In this document: positions 56,703-64,000 of the stretch, piece by piece
How positions within the stretch are numbered: the stretch's first letter is position 1
Layout of the letters: each line of letters opens with the position of its first letter
From: Microvirga sp. BSC39
GTDB lineage: Bacteria; Pseudomonadota; Alphaproteobacteria; Rhizobiales; Beijerinckiaceae
Direction: 5' to 3'
DNA length: 64,000 nucleotides
Assembly: GCF_000739015.1 (NCBI RefSeq)
Contig: NZ_JPUG01000062.1
Span: 124,001-188,000 of the forward strand
Program-made: the position numbers and the translations under genes
The notes under the pieces: model-generated
The model's database searches: none
Seen by the model: the letters and a program-made list of their open reading frames with translations, nothing else
What the model was told of the DNA's origin: nothing

Positions 56703-57000
56703 TCTCTCCCTGATGCAGGATTACTACTAGATCTCACAACACGGTCCCGCTGACTTCAGGAGCCGTGCTCTGACCTGTCGAGGTTCGACAGGTGCGTACC
56801 TAACCATAGTTTCCCCAGCGGCAAAACCCCGGCCAGACGATTTCAAGTTAATTGTTGATGAAACGCATCGGCATTGGGGGAAACAAGGAAAACATCCGTA
56901 TCACCGCTTGCCCTCAGCCCTGCACAGTGAAGATATGTTGCAGTAGGCGCTCTCGAATTTGTCGAAGTTCTGCCACTATTCAGACAATTTATCTAAGCGA

Positions 57001-57040
57001 CGCCTGCACAGGCGAGCATCGATGCTCGCCTGTGCAGGCG
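57001..57040. repeat. 40-bp perfect palindrome with nested hairpins
   Basis: Positions 57001-57020 are the exact reverse complement of 57021-57040, with no spacer. Each arm contains its own 6-2-6 dyad (CGCCTG-CA-CAGGCG and its mirror), joined by AGCATCGATGCT, so the DNA could form either one 20-bp hairpin or two small ones. No T-run follows. It lies 70 nt beyond the DUF2189 stop on the minus strand. Confidence 0.9.
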
Positions 57041-57044
57041 GTGT

Positions 57045-57060
57045 TGTTTCACATGAAACA
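57045..57060. promoter_or_regulatory. parS: parS-like 16-mer (one mismatch)
   Basis: TGTTTCACATGAAACA differs at one central base (G to A) from the chromosomal ParB-binding consensus TGTTTCACGTGAAACA. It begins 5 bp after the 40-bp palindrome. A functional parS would normally lie within some tens of kilobases of the replication origin; no parAB, dnaA or gidAB gene is in this window, so function is uncertain. Confidence 0.5.
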
Positions 57061-57110
57061 AAGAAGCTTCAATTCGCCTCCCTCATCCCTCAGGAGGGCG
57101 GCTCCGGCGT

Positions 57111-57941
57111 TTAAGCCATAGGGGCAGGATGAGCCTCGTCAGTTTGGGGCGGCTCGACCACCCGGCGGTACAGATGCCAGGTCGCATGTCCGAGGACAGG
57201 CATGACGATTGCGAGGCCCACGAAGAGCGGAAGTGATCCGACGAGGAGCGCTGCCGCGACGATCAAGCCCCACAAGGCCATGGTAAGCGGGTTCATCACC
57301 ACCGCCTTGACGGATGTGTAGACAGCCACAGCCGCGCCCACATCCCGATCGAGCAGAAGCGGGAATGAAATGACGCTGATGCTCAGAACCGCAACGGCAA
57401 AGCAGAAACCGAGAATGTTGCCGATGATGACAAGTCTCATGCCGTCCGTGGTTGCGAGCACCTGATTGACGAACTGCGAGTAGGATGCGGGCACCTCATA
57501 GCCAAAAATGGATTGATACAGGGTGCGCGCCGATGTCAGCCACATGAGGAAGATCACGAGCAGCAGCACGCCGAGTGCCGCAATCGAGGGGATCGACGGC
57601 GATTTGAGGACGTCGAAAGCATCCCTCCAGGACGAGGACAGACCGAGTTCCCGACGCCTGCTGATCTCATACAAACCAATGGCCGCGAAGGGGCCTACGA
57701 GAGCAAAGCCCGAGACCAGCGGGTAGAGCAGCGGCAATGCATTGTTGCTGAACGTCAGAGCCGCAAGGCACGCACCAATGACAGGATAGATCAGCCCAAT
57801 GAAGACCAGGTGGGAGGGCATCGCCCAGAAATCATCGAACCCCTTCGCCAGCGCCTCCTTCAAATCGGCGGGAGTGATCTTCCTGACGACCGGATGAGAC
57901 GGGACATCGCTTGCACCGGCGACAATGTGAAATTGAGCCAT
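57111..57941 (-). CDS. DUF2189 integral membrane protein
   Basis: A 276-residue polytopic protein with about six hydrophobic helices (LVFIGLIYPVIGACLAALTF, LYPLVSGFALVGPFAAIGLYE, then others). The N-terminal VVRKITPADLKEALAKGFDDFWA and GLYEISRRRELG are DUF2189 signatures. It ends in a short Pro/His tail. Function unknown; it is often called a cytochrome c oxidase subunit I-like or YciC-like membrane protein without evidence. It stands alone, with the palindrome beyond its 3' end. Confidence 0.85.
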   Translation of the reverse strand: MAQFHIVAGASDVPSHPVVRKITPADLKEALAKGFDDFWAMPSHLVFIGLIYPVIGACLAALTFSNNALPLLYPLVSGFALVGPFAAIGLYEISRRRELGLSSSWRDAFDVLKSPSIPSIAALGVLLLVIFLMWLTSARTLYQSIFGYEVPASYSQFVNQVLATTDGMRLVIIGNILGFCFAVAVLSISVISFPLLLDRDVGAAVAVYTSVKAVVMNPLTMALWGLIVAAALLVGSLPLFVGLAIVMPVLGHATWHLYRRVVEPPQTDEAHPAPMA

Positions 57942-58148
57942 AACCGCTCCTCCAGGGCTGAACCTTGGCAGCTGAGATCACGGCCTGCGTGGCGATGAGA
58001 CGGTTACGCGTGGCCGTAACCTATGCAATGAGTATACGCTCGAACCGGGAAGATGTCGTCCTTGAACGGATTATCAAGCGGCAAGGCGAGCCGTCAGCGC
58101 TTGTTATGATAGGGACGCCCCTGAAACTTTAGAACGACGAGGCATCCC

Positions 58149-58922
58149 TTGGCAGACTGGAACGCTGGACAATACCTCAAATTCGAAGACGAACGGACAC
58201 GGCCCGCGATCGACCTGATCGGGCGTGTTCCCCTGGCGAAGATCCGCAGCGCCGTCGATATCGGGTGCGGGCCCGGAAACAGCACGGAACTGATCGTCGA
58301 TCGCTACCCGGACGCGCGGGTGCTCGGGCTCGACAACTCGCCCGACATGCTCGCCAAAGCACGGGTCCGCTTGCCTCAGGTCGCTTTCCAGGAAGAGGAC
58401 ATCGCGGCCTGGAATCCGGACGAGCGCTACGATCTGATCTTCGCCAACGCCGTCCTGCAATGGCTGCCGAACCATCAGCGCCTGCTCGCAAAACTCGCCT
58501 CCTGCCTGGAGGCAGACGGGTGCCTTGCCGTCCAGATGCCCAACAACCTGAATGAACCCTCGCACAGGCTCATGCGGAAGGTCGCACAGGAGGGACCCTG
58601 GGCGGAAAAGCTGAAAGCTGCGTCCGTATCCAGAGAGGAGATCGGATCGTTTGAAGACTACTATTCATGGCTGCTGCAGGCTGGATGCTCGGCGGATCTC
58701 TGGCAGACCACCTATGTTCATCCGCTGGCGGATGCGGGAGCCATCGTCGAGTGGCTCAAGGGCACGGGGTTGAGGCCCTATCTGGATCCTCTCTCGCCGG
58801 AGGAGCAGTCCGGGTTCCTGGATCAGTATCACGCAGAGATCGAGAAAGCCTATCCGGCGCAAGCGGACGGCAGGGTTCTTCTGCGCTTCCCACGCCATTT
58901 CATGGTCGCCCTAAAACAGTGA
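58149..58922 (+). CDS. tam: Trans-aconitate 2-methyltransferase
   Basis: A 257-residue SAM-dependent class I methyltransferase. Motif I is [11 protein letters not shown] (about residues 37-47), with GLDNSPDM for motif II and [11 protein letters not shown] for the post-motif; the N-terminus [19 protein letters not shown] is characteristic of Tam. The enzyme methyl-esterifies trans-aconitate, a spontaneous by-product that inhibits aconitase, and so limits damage to the TCA cycle. The start is TTG 58149 with GAGG about 8 nt upstream; it is the only start matching the family N-terminus. Monocistronic by spacing. Confidence 0.93.
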   Translation: MADWNAGQYLKFEDERTRPAIDLIGRVPLAKIRSAVDIGCGPGNSTELIVDRYPDARVLGLDNSPDMLAKARVRLPQVAFQEEDIAAWNPDERYDLIFANAVLQWLPNHQRLLAKLASCLEADGCLAVQMPNNLNEPSHRLMRKVAQEGPWAEKLKAASVSREEIGSFEDYYSWLLQAGCSADLWQTTYVHPLADAGAIVEWLKGTGLRPYLDPLSPEEQSGFLDQYHAEIEKAYPAQADGRVLLRFPRHFMVALKQ

Positions 58923-59051
58923 GGTCTGCCACGCACTCCGATGGGTGATATCCGACACATCGCTGGCTCTCTCACATCCTCCATATTGTAACCCATGGAC
59001 ATCTTGAGCCGTCCAAGACAATAGCCAGTCCTTTGGCAGCGGAGAGACATC

Positions 59052-59609
59052 ATGACGTGGAGATGGACAGGTCACCGGGCAGCCGCTCTTGCTGCGGCGC
59101 GGCTCGTCCTCCTGTGCGCTCTGGTGCATCTGTGCTTGAGCGAGACTGCAATGGCTCAGGGCATCGGCTGCGTGCTGCAAACAGCGGCAGGTTCGCAACG
59201 GCAGATCCTGCGCTGCCGGGACGGCCTCACCATCGAGGCTGAAGCGGGAGCGGCCTACAACCTCGTGGACGAGAACCGCGACAACCGGCCCGATGCGGTG
59301 AACCTGCAGGGCCGCGCCATCTTCATCGATGCGCCGGCGCAATCCGCACGGCAGGGTTTCCAGATCATGACGCCGCAGGCCATCGCCGCTGTGCGCGGCA
59401 CGCAATGGGCCGTCGACGTGAGCGGCACTCGGACATCCGTCCTCGTGGTGACGGGGCGGGTCGCGGTGCGGCGGGTCTCAGGCAATACCCGAGGAGTCAG
59501 TCTTGGGCCTGGAGAGGGTGTGGACGTGGAGGCCGGCACATCGCCCCTCGTCGTGCGGCGCTGGCCCGCCGCCCGCGCCGCCGCCCTTCTCGCCCGGCTC
59601 GGACGCTAA
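59052..59609 (+). CDS. Exported FecR-domain protein
   Basis: A 185-residue secreted protein. A signal peptide (residues 1 to ~35, AALAAARLVLLCALVHLCL...TAMA) precedes QGIGC. The rest is a FecR beta-domain: a repeated strand pattern with FQIMTPQAIAAVRGTQWAVDV and VLVVTGRVAVR. There are two Cys after the cleavage site. It has no TonB-linked or sigma-factor context, so it is not a classical iron regulator. It ends 6 nt before the CHASE2 cyclase gene, so both are co-transcribed; in such pairs the periplasmic FecR protein may present a signal to the CHASE2 sensor (inference). Confidence 0.85.
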   Translation: MTWRWTGHRAAALAAARLVLLCALVHLCLSETAMAQGIGCVLQTAAGSQRQILRCRDGLTIEAEAGAAYNLVDENRDNRPDAVNLQGRAIFIDAPAQSARQGFQIMTPQAIAAVRGTQWAVDVSGTRTSVLVVTGRVAVRRVSGNTRGVSLGPGEGVDVEAGTSPLVVRRWPAARAAALLARLGR

Positions 59610-59615
59610 GCCCTC

Positions 59616-61526
59616 ATGGGCAGGCGATTTGCCATACCGCTGATCGCCGCTGCCCTGGCGGCCCTGTGGGGCGCAGGGCTGGCTTTCTGGCACTGGCAGG
59701 GCGGCTCCTCCCTATTCGATCGGCTCGAGGCTCCCCTCGCCGACCTGCGGTTTGTGATCCAAGGCTCGCGCCCGGCTCCGGACGGCATCACGATCCTGGC
59801 CATCGATGACGAGACGGTGCAGCAGGTCGGCGCCTATCCCCTGCCCCGTACTACGATGGCGCAGCTCGTCTCGAATGTCGGACGCATGCAGCCGAAGGCC
59901 GTTGCGCTCGACATCCTTTTCGTCGACCCTGGGTCGGCGGACGGTGATCTGGCGCTTGCCAAGGCTCTGGGCGAGACGCGGGGCGTCCTGGCGGCCGCAG
60001 GCCTGTTCGAGCGCAGCGCGCAGCAGGCTCCTCACCCTGTAAGCACAGCGCCTGACGACCTCCCCATGGTCCAGAGGCTTCTGCTGCCTGTCGGAACTCT
60101 GGCCAGCACCTCGGCGATCGGTGTCGTGAACATCGCCACGGATCCATCCGGGGTGCCGCGGCACATTCCGCTTCTGGTGCGCTCAGGCTCTCAGATCATC
60201 CCGTCATTCCCGCTCCGCACCGTCTCCGTTGCCATGGGACGCGATCCGGTTCTCCGCGCAGATGAAGTTGCCATCGGTGACGTAGCGACTAGCACTGACA
60301 GCCGATATGCGCTTGCCCTCCGTTTCTATGGCCCGTCCGGCACCATTCGCACCATCAGCGCCAGCGATGTCCTGAACGGACAGGCCGATGAAGATGCGTT
60401 TCGGGACCGGATCGTCGTGATCGGCGCGACGGTGACAGGAGGCGGCGATGCCTTTCCGACACCCTTCGATCCGGTGTTGCCGGGAGTCGAGGTCCTGGCA
60501 ACCGCAATGGCGCATCTGGTGGAGGGCGACGGATTGGTGCGCGACCGGCGTGTGCGGCTCATCGATGGCTCTGTCGCGATCGTGCTGCCGGTCCTGTTCG
60601 TTCTGCTCCTCGCCTGGCACCGGGGCATCTGGGGATTTGCGATCATCACTGTCGTCACGGCCGCATGGATCGGGCTGACCGTCGCGGCCTTCACGCAAGG
60701 CATCTGGCTCAACGCCACCCTTCCGCTTCTGGCGGCTTTGCCACCGGCCGTGGTCTTCGGAGCGGCGGAGCTCTGGCTCGACAGGCGGCGCGCAGACAGG
60801 CTCAGCATGCAAAGCAGAACCTTGCGCCGCTTCCAGCCCCCGAGCCTTACCAGGCGGCTCGCCGAGGATCCTGCTTTCCTCATGAAGCCGGTGCGCCAGA
60901 AGGCAGCCGTGATCTTCATTGATCTGTCGGGCTTCACGGGCCTGAGCGAGATTCTGCCTCTCGACGAAACCCGCGAGGTGCTGCGCGGCTTTCACGCTCT
61001 CGTGGATCAGGAGGCAGTGCGCCATCAGGGCATCGTTGCCAGCTTTATGGGCGATGGCGCAATGATCCTGTTCGGGCTGCCGGATTCCTCGCCTGAGGAT
61101 GCCTGCCATGCGGTGGAGGCCTGTGTCGGCCTCTGCCAGCGGACGGAAGAGTGGATGGCCGCGTTGCCCGATGCAATTGCGTCGCAGATCGGCTTCAAGA
61201 TCGGCGCTCACTTCGGGGAGATCATCGCATCCCGCCTGGGCGGCGACAGCCATCAGCACATCACGGCCATCGGGGATACGGTCAATGTGGCGAGCCGGTT
61301 GATGGAGGTCGCCGCCTCGCACGAAGCGGATGTGGCTCTGAGCGACGATCTTCACCGTGCGGCAGGCGAGGCTTGTTCGATCTTCGAATCCGGTCACCTG
61401 GATGGAACGTTTCAGACGGCGATACGTGGTCGATCCGGCTCCATACCAATCTGGCTCTGGAGAAGGAGCCGCGCCCTCAACCTCATGCGTTGGGGCTCCG
61501 GTGACATTCACCGGAGCCCGTTCTAA
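59616..61526 (+). CDS. CHASE2-domain adenylate/guanylate cyclase
   Basis: A 636-residue membrane cyclase. One N-terminal helix (FAIPLIAAALAALWGAGLAFW), then a periplasmic CHASE2 sensor (~35-310: ILAIDDETVQQVGAYPLPR, KAVALDILFVDPGS), three closely spaced helices (~320-390), and a class III cyclase domain (~430-620). Metal-binding D436 (FIDLSGFTGLSE) and D480 (FMGDGAM) and the transition-state Asn in GDTVNVASRL are present, so it should be active. ATP versus GTP preference cannot be settled. It is co-transcribed with the FecR gene. Its 3' end forms a hairpin facing the convergent TPR gene. Confidence 0.92.
   Translation: MGRRFAIPLIAAALAALWGAGLAFWHWQGGSSLFDRLEAPLADLRFVIQGSRPAPDGITILAIDDETVQQVGAYPLPRTTMAQLVSNVGRMQPKAVALDILFVDPGSADGDLALAKALGETRGVLAAAGLFERSAQQAPHPVSTAPDDLPMVQRLLLPVGTLASTSAIGVVNIATDPSGVPRHIPLLVRSGSQIIPSFPLRTVSVAMGRDPVLRADEVAIGDVATSTDSRYALALRFYGPSGTIRTISASDVLNGQADEDAFRDRIVVIGATVTGGGDAFPTPFDPVLPGVEVLATAMAHLVEGDGLVRDRRVRLIDGSVAIVLPVLFVLLLAWHRGIWGFAIITVVTAAWIGLTVAAFTQGIWLNATLPLLAALPPAVVFGAAELWLDRRRADRLSMQSRTLRRFQPPSLTRRLAEDPAFLMKPVRQKAAVIFIDLSGFTGLSEILPLDETREVLRGFHALVDQEAVRHQGIVASFMGDGAMILFGLPDSSPEDACHAVEACVGLCQRTEEWMAALPDAIASQIGFKIGAHFGEIIASRLGGDSHQHITAIGDTVNVASRLMEVAASHEADVALSDDLHRAAGEACSIFESGHLDGTFQTAIRGRSGSIPIWLWRRSRALNLMRWGSGDIHRSPF
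61493..61519. terminator. Bidirectional terminator overlapping the cyclase stop region
   Basis: GGGCTCCGGTG (61493-61503) and CACCGGAGCCC (61509-61519) form an 11-bp perfect stem with a 5-nt loop, embedded in the last codons of the cyclase gene; GTTCTAATC follows. The convergent TPR gene ends 26 nt further on, so it probably serves both. Confidence 0.6.
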
Positions 61527-61545
61527 TCATTCCCAATCGTATGCT

Positions 61546-63426
61546 TCAGAGCTGCTCGGGAGCCGGCATGCCGTTTCCGAACCAGTTCTTCTGCATCAGA
61601 GACTTGGCTTCCTCGACCGTTGCCTGATCGCCCTGCGCCTCGGCTGCACGGAGCAGTCCCGCGGCGGCCCAGCCGTTGTTCGGCGAGCGCTGCAGGGCCT
61701 CGCGGAACGCCAGCGCTGCCTCGGCGGGCTTGCCCTGTGCCATCAAGGCCGCTCCGAGGGATTGATGCACCGGATAGTACCAGTAGGGCGGCTCCATGTA
61801 GGGCAGTCCATCCTGAATTGTCGCAGCCTCCGCGAACAATGCGGCAGCCTGCGCCTGTTCGCCCGCATTCTGCGCAATTCTTGCTTCGATCTCGTGCACC
61901 GCGATCGAAAGCACGTCCGGCCCTGGCACGCCGGCATCGGGCAGAGCCATGATCTCAGGGCTCTTTGCCAGCGCGTCTATGGCGCCGGCCTCCGAGCGGG
62001 CCTCATCGGCTCGCCCGAGACGGGCTAGGGCGACACCGCGCGCATAATGCCACGCAGCTTTGACATACGGGAAATCACCCTTCGGCGCCGGCAGGGCCAA
62101 CACTTCCTCGGGCTTCGAAAAGACCGCATGGACATTGTAGGGCCCGGCCATGATAGGCTGTGTCCACGGCACCTCGCGCTGTGCGCGCTCGGACACGATG
62201 CTGGAGAGCTTTTTTGCTCCTTCCACGGCCGTTGCGCCATCGCCGCCGGTGAGGGCCGAGACCATCAGGAAGTGAACGTTGTGCGCATAGTAAGCTTCCG
62301 AATAGAGAAGGCTCGCGCCTCCCTCATTGACGAGCGCCTCATCGGCCGCCGCCGCACGCATGTTGGAATCGAGGCTCTCGCGCCAGCGTCCGAGCCGATA
62401 CCAGATATGGCTCGGCATGTGCACCAGATGCCCTGCACCGGGCATCAGGTTTTCCAGGCGCGCCGCATGAGGAGCGGCCCGCTCCGGGCGATCCGATGCC
62501 TCGACCGTGTGGATGTAGAGATGAACAGCGCCGGGATGATCGGGATTGGCCGTGATGGGGCTGGATGGCGCTGTTCCGAGAACGCCTTCCAGCAGAGCAA
62601 CAATTGTCCCCGTCTTGCCCTTGGGCGTCCTGCCGCCATCGGCCCAGTAATCCCACGGGGTGAGATTCATGAGAGCATCCGCCGTGAGAACCGCCACATG
62701 CGGATCGTTGGGGAACCGCGTCTGCACCGCCTCCATGGCATCGGCGTAGGCCTGATCGAGAGCCTTGCGGTCGGCCTGGGGATCGGGCGAGTGCCGCTTC
62801 GAGAGCGCCTCCACCAACGCGACCTGCATGTCTCCCTGGGCGGGGGCAAGACCGCGCGCCTTCTCAAGCACGGCGAGCGCACGCGCATTCGCATCTGCAT
62901 CCATCGGGTAGTTGATATGCGGACCGAGCACCCAGGCCTCGCCCCACAGGCACATGGCGCAATTCGGATCAAGCTCCTGCGCAGCCCGGAAGGCGCGTGC
63001 TGCTTCCGCATGATTGAAGCCCCAGCCCAGGCGGTAGCCCTGGTTGAAATAGGCCTGAGCCTCCCCGTTCGGAACCTTGGTCACTGCCCACGCGAGAGTG
63101 CCGAGATTGTCGCGCAGCCGGGGCTTGGCGTCGGACGTGGGAGCTGCGGCACCGCGCGGCAGATCGCGGCTGTAGGTGCCGAGCTCCGTGCGTTTCGGCT
63201 GAACATTGCTGGTTTGCGGCTGCAGTTGCGCAACCGACATATGATGTCCGGAGCCATGATGGTTCGGCGCTTGCAGGGCATGCAGCATCCGGACGCGCGG
63301 ACTGTCATGGCTGCCGAGCGGACAGGCATGGGCGGCGCTTCCTGCGAGCAGGGCCAGAACGGCCGTTGCGGCGAGCAGAGCGGATCGTGAGGAGCGGCAA
63401 CGATGGTCGATGTCGAAGGTCGTCAT
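61546..63426 (-). CDS. Exported TPR-repeat protein
   Basis: A 626-residue protein with a signal peptide (ALLAATAVLALLAGSAAHA) followed by CPLG. A His-rich segment (NHHGSGHH, ~55-62) could bind metal. The mature part is a TPR-like solenoid from ~125 (EAQAYFNQGYRLGWGFNHAEAARAF... broken at each helix) with a family-typical CAMCLWGEAWVLGPHINYPM, PGAVHLYIHTVEASDRPE and HMPSHIWYRLGRW. This architecture is a widespread uncharacterised bacterial exported TPR family. It is probably periplasmic. The strong AGGAGG ribosome binding site lies inside an inverted repeat (63433-63462). Confidence 0.87.
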   Translation of the reverse strand: MTTFDIDHRCRSSRSALLAATAVLALLAGSAAHACPLGSHDSPRVRMLHALQAPNHHGSGHHMSVAQLQPQTSNVQPKRTELGTYSRDLPRGAAAPTSDAKPRLRDNLGTLAWAVTKVPNGEAQAYFNQGYRLGWGFNHAEAARAFRAAQELDPNCAMCLWGEAWVLGPHINYPMDADANARALAVLEKARGLAPAQGDMQVALVEALSKRHSPDPQADRKALDQAYADAMEAVQTRFPNDPHVAVLTADALMNLTPWDYWADGGRTPKGKTGTIVALLEGVLGTAPSSPITANPDHPGAVHLYIHTVEASDRPERAAPHAARLENLMPGAGHLVHMPSHIWYRLGRWRESLDSNMRAAAADEALVNEGGASLLYSEAYYAHNVHFLMVSALTGGDGATAVEGAKKLSSIVSERAQREVPWTQPIMAGPYNVHAVFSKPEEVLALPAPKGDFPYVKAAWHYARGVALARLGRADEARSEAGAIDALAKSPEIMALPDAGVPGPDVLSIAVHEIEARIAQNAGEQAQAAALFAEAATIQDGLPYMEPPYWYYPVHQSLGAALMAQGKPAEAALAFREALQRSPNNGWAAAGLLRAAEAQGDQATVEEAKSLMQKNWFGNGMPAPEQL

Positions 63427-63432
63427 GAACAG

Positions 63433-63462
63433 ATCCTCCTCCCTTGGGACGAGCAGGAGGAT
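63433..63462 (-). promoter_or_regulatory. Hairpin that pairs the TPR gene's ribosome binding site
   Basis: In the mRNA an upstream ATCCTCCT pairs perfectly with the Shine-Dalgarno AGGAGGAT (8 bp, 14-nt loop), ending 6 nt before the ATG at 63426. The pairing would hide the ribosome binding site. It could act as an RNA thermometer or a trans-acting RNA target, or arise by chance. Confidence 0.45.
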
Positions 63463-64000
63463 AAGGATGGACGCTCATGGTGTCGGTGCTCAGTGGCACA
63501 TGGGCATCGGATAGATTTGTGCTGAATTTTTACCTTTGTCGGAAGATTTATCGTTACATGCGCGGGATCGAGCGCGCTTAGAAATGACAATGGCTCTGCA
63601 AAGGATTTTATCGGCAGGGGATCTATGTCCCCCGCCTGCAGGGCAGCAGCAGAACGATTTTGCTCAGGCGCTGTGCTGCTCGATTGAGTGCGTCGTGCGA
63701 CCGGAGCGCCTTCTCTCACGCCTCAGGCGTTTCATCAGTGCAATGGACGCAACCATCGTGCGTTCGAGTTCAGCCAGAACGTTGTTCGTATCCGGCGCGA
63801 GCGAGTGGTTCTTTCGTTCCATTTTCATCAGCAGCTTGTTCCGCATTACCCGTGTTCTGCAGGCGCGCGATGCCGGCACCTGTGGGAGAAGCAAAGCGTT
63901 GCAGTGCGGCCGCAATGTGGCAGGTCTTCACGGGCCGGGATCGGCAACGATATAGCTGCCGCGCAAAACCTCGCTGCAGGCAACATTCTGGTCATAAGTG
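63463..64000. other. 538-bp right-hand gap, no confident gene
   Basis: The left part is AT-richer (about 63510-63560) and should carry the TPR gene promoter. A minus-strand frame 63664-63915 could encode a small basic protein; its last 52 residues from MERKNHSLAPDTNN look helical and protein-like, but no ribosome binding site is visible. At the edge, a minus-strand frame from 64000 to the stop at 63928 (ending GSYIVADPGP) might be the C-terminus of a gene outside the window; 23 codons are too few to judge. Confidence 0.35.

Larger units (their letters stand above)
56703..57110. other. 408-bp gap upstream of tamA
   Basis: I see no credible gene. A plus-strand frame (56852-57121) is open but Cys/Arg/Ser-rich, lacks a ribosome binding site and runs through the palindrome. 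The left part should contain the tamA promoter; CCTGTCGAGGTTCGACAGG (about 56775-56793) is an imperfect dyad there (CCTGTCGA / TCGACAGG around GGT). The right part holds the 40-bp palindrome and the parS-like site, listed separately. Confidence 0.5.

Noticed and set aside
56852..57121. 89-codon plus-strand frame
   Set aside because: Cys/Arg/Ser-rich, no ribosome binding site, and it reads through the palindrome and parS-like site into the end of the DUF2189 gene.
63536..63955. 139-codon plus-strand frame at the right edge
   Set aside because: Shadow-like composition, no ribosome binding site and no recognisable domain.

Overview
This is a GC-rich, densely coded chromosomal window of an alphaproteobacterium. 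It most likely belongs to the Hyphomicrobiales (Rhizobiales), and a Methylobacteriaceae/Microvirga-like host is plausible but not proven. Pointers are a Rhizobiaceae-style GlgC, promoter sites of the alphaproteobacterial EcfG general-stress type, a DUF2934 protein, TamA/TamB and very large soluble hybrid kinases. I see no tRNA, rRNA, CRISPR array, transposase or phage gene.

1-13.4 kb is a glycogen/trehalose block. A partial second glycogen synthase runs off the left edge. Divergent from it are treZ, a fused malQ-treY gene and glgX, followed by the convergent pair glgC-glgA and a DUF2934 gene. GlgC and GlgA build glycogen, GlgX and MalQ trim and rearrange it, and TreY with TreZ turn maltodextrin ends into trehalose. 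A near-perfect EcfG promoter precedes treZ. 13.6-17.7 kb holds an envelope-lipid group: DedA, a two-HKD phospholipase D/cardiolipin-synthase-like enzyme, a YbhN-type membrane protein and an endonuclease/exonuclease/phosphatase protein, matching the gene content of E. coli ybhP-ybhO-ybhN. serA follows a structured leader, then two unrecognised small genes.

20.9-27.3 kb is the most interesting accessory region. A tightly coupled four-gene operon (aminotransferase, M20 peptidase, EutB/BhcB-type dehydratase, EutC/BhcD-type reductase) lies divergent from a paralogous aminotransferase that overlaps a YheO-type PAS-HTH regulator. It looks like an uncharacterised amino-acid or dipeptide catabolic system. 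Next come an inositol-monophosphatase-family gene, an aldo/keto reductase and a trypsin-fold protein that has lost its catalytic triad, then a globin-coupled chemotaxis receptor and small genes.

32.9-40.6 kb is a sugar-acid catabolic island: a DenD-like dehydrogenase and TRAP transporter (dctP, dctM, dctQ) on one strand, and an enolase-superfamily dehydratase, a GlcD-like FAD oxidase and an SDR on the other. 41.1-49.1 kb encodes two overlapping hybrid histidine kinases, one of 1949 residues with a nine-unit HAMP array. 49.4-56.7 kb has an orphan Bug/TctC binding protein and the tamA-tamB outer-membrane assembly pair. Upstream of tamA lies a 40-bp perfect palindrome next to a parS-like 16-mer. 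The right end holds a DUF2189 membrane protein, a trans-aconitate methyltransferase, a FecR protein paired with a CHASE2 adenylate/guanylate cyclase, and an exported TPR protein whose ribosome binding site can be paired into a hairpin.
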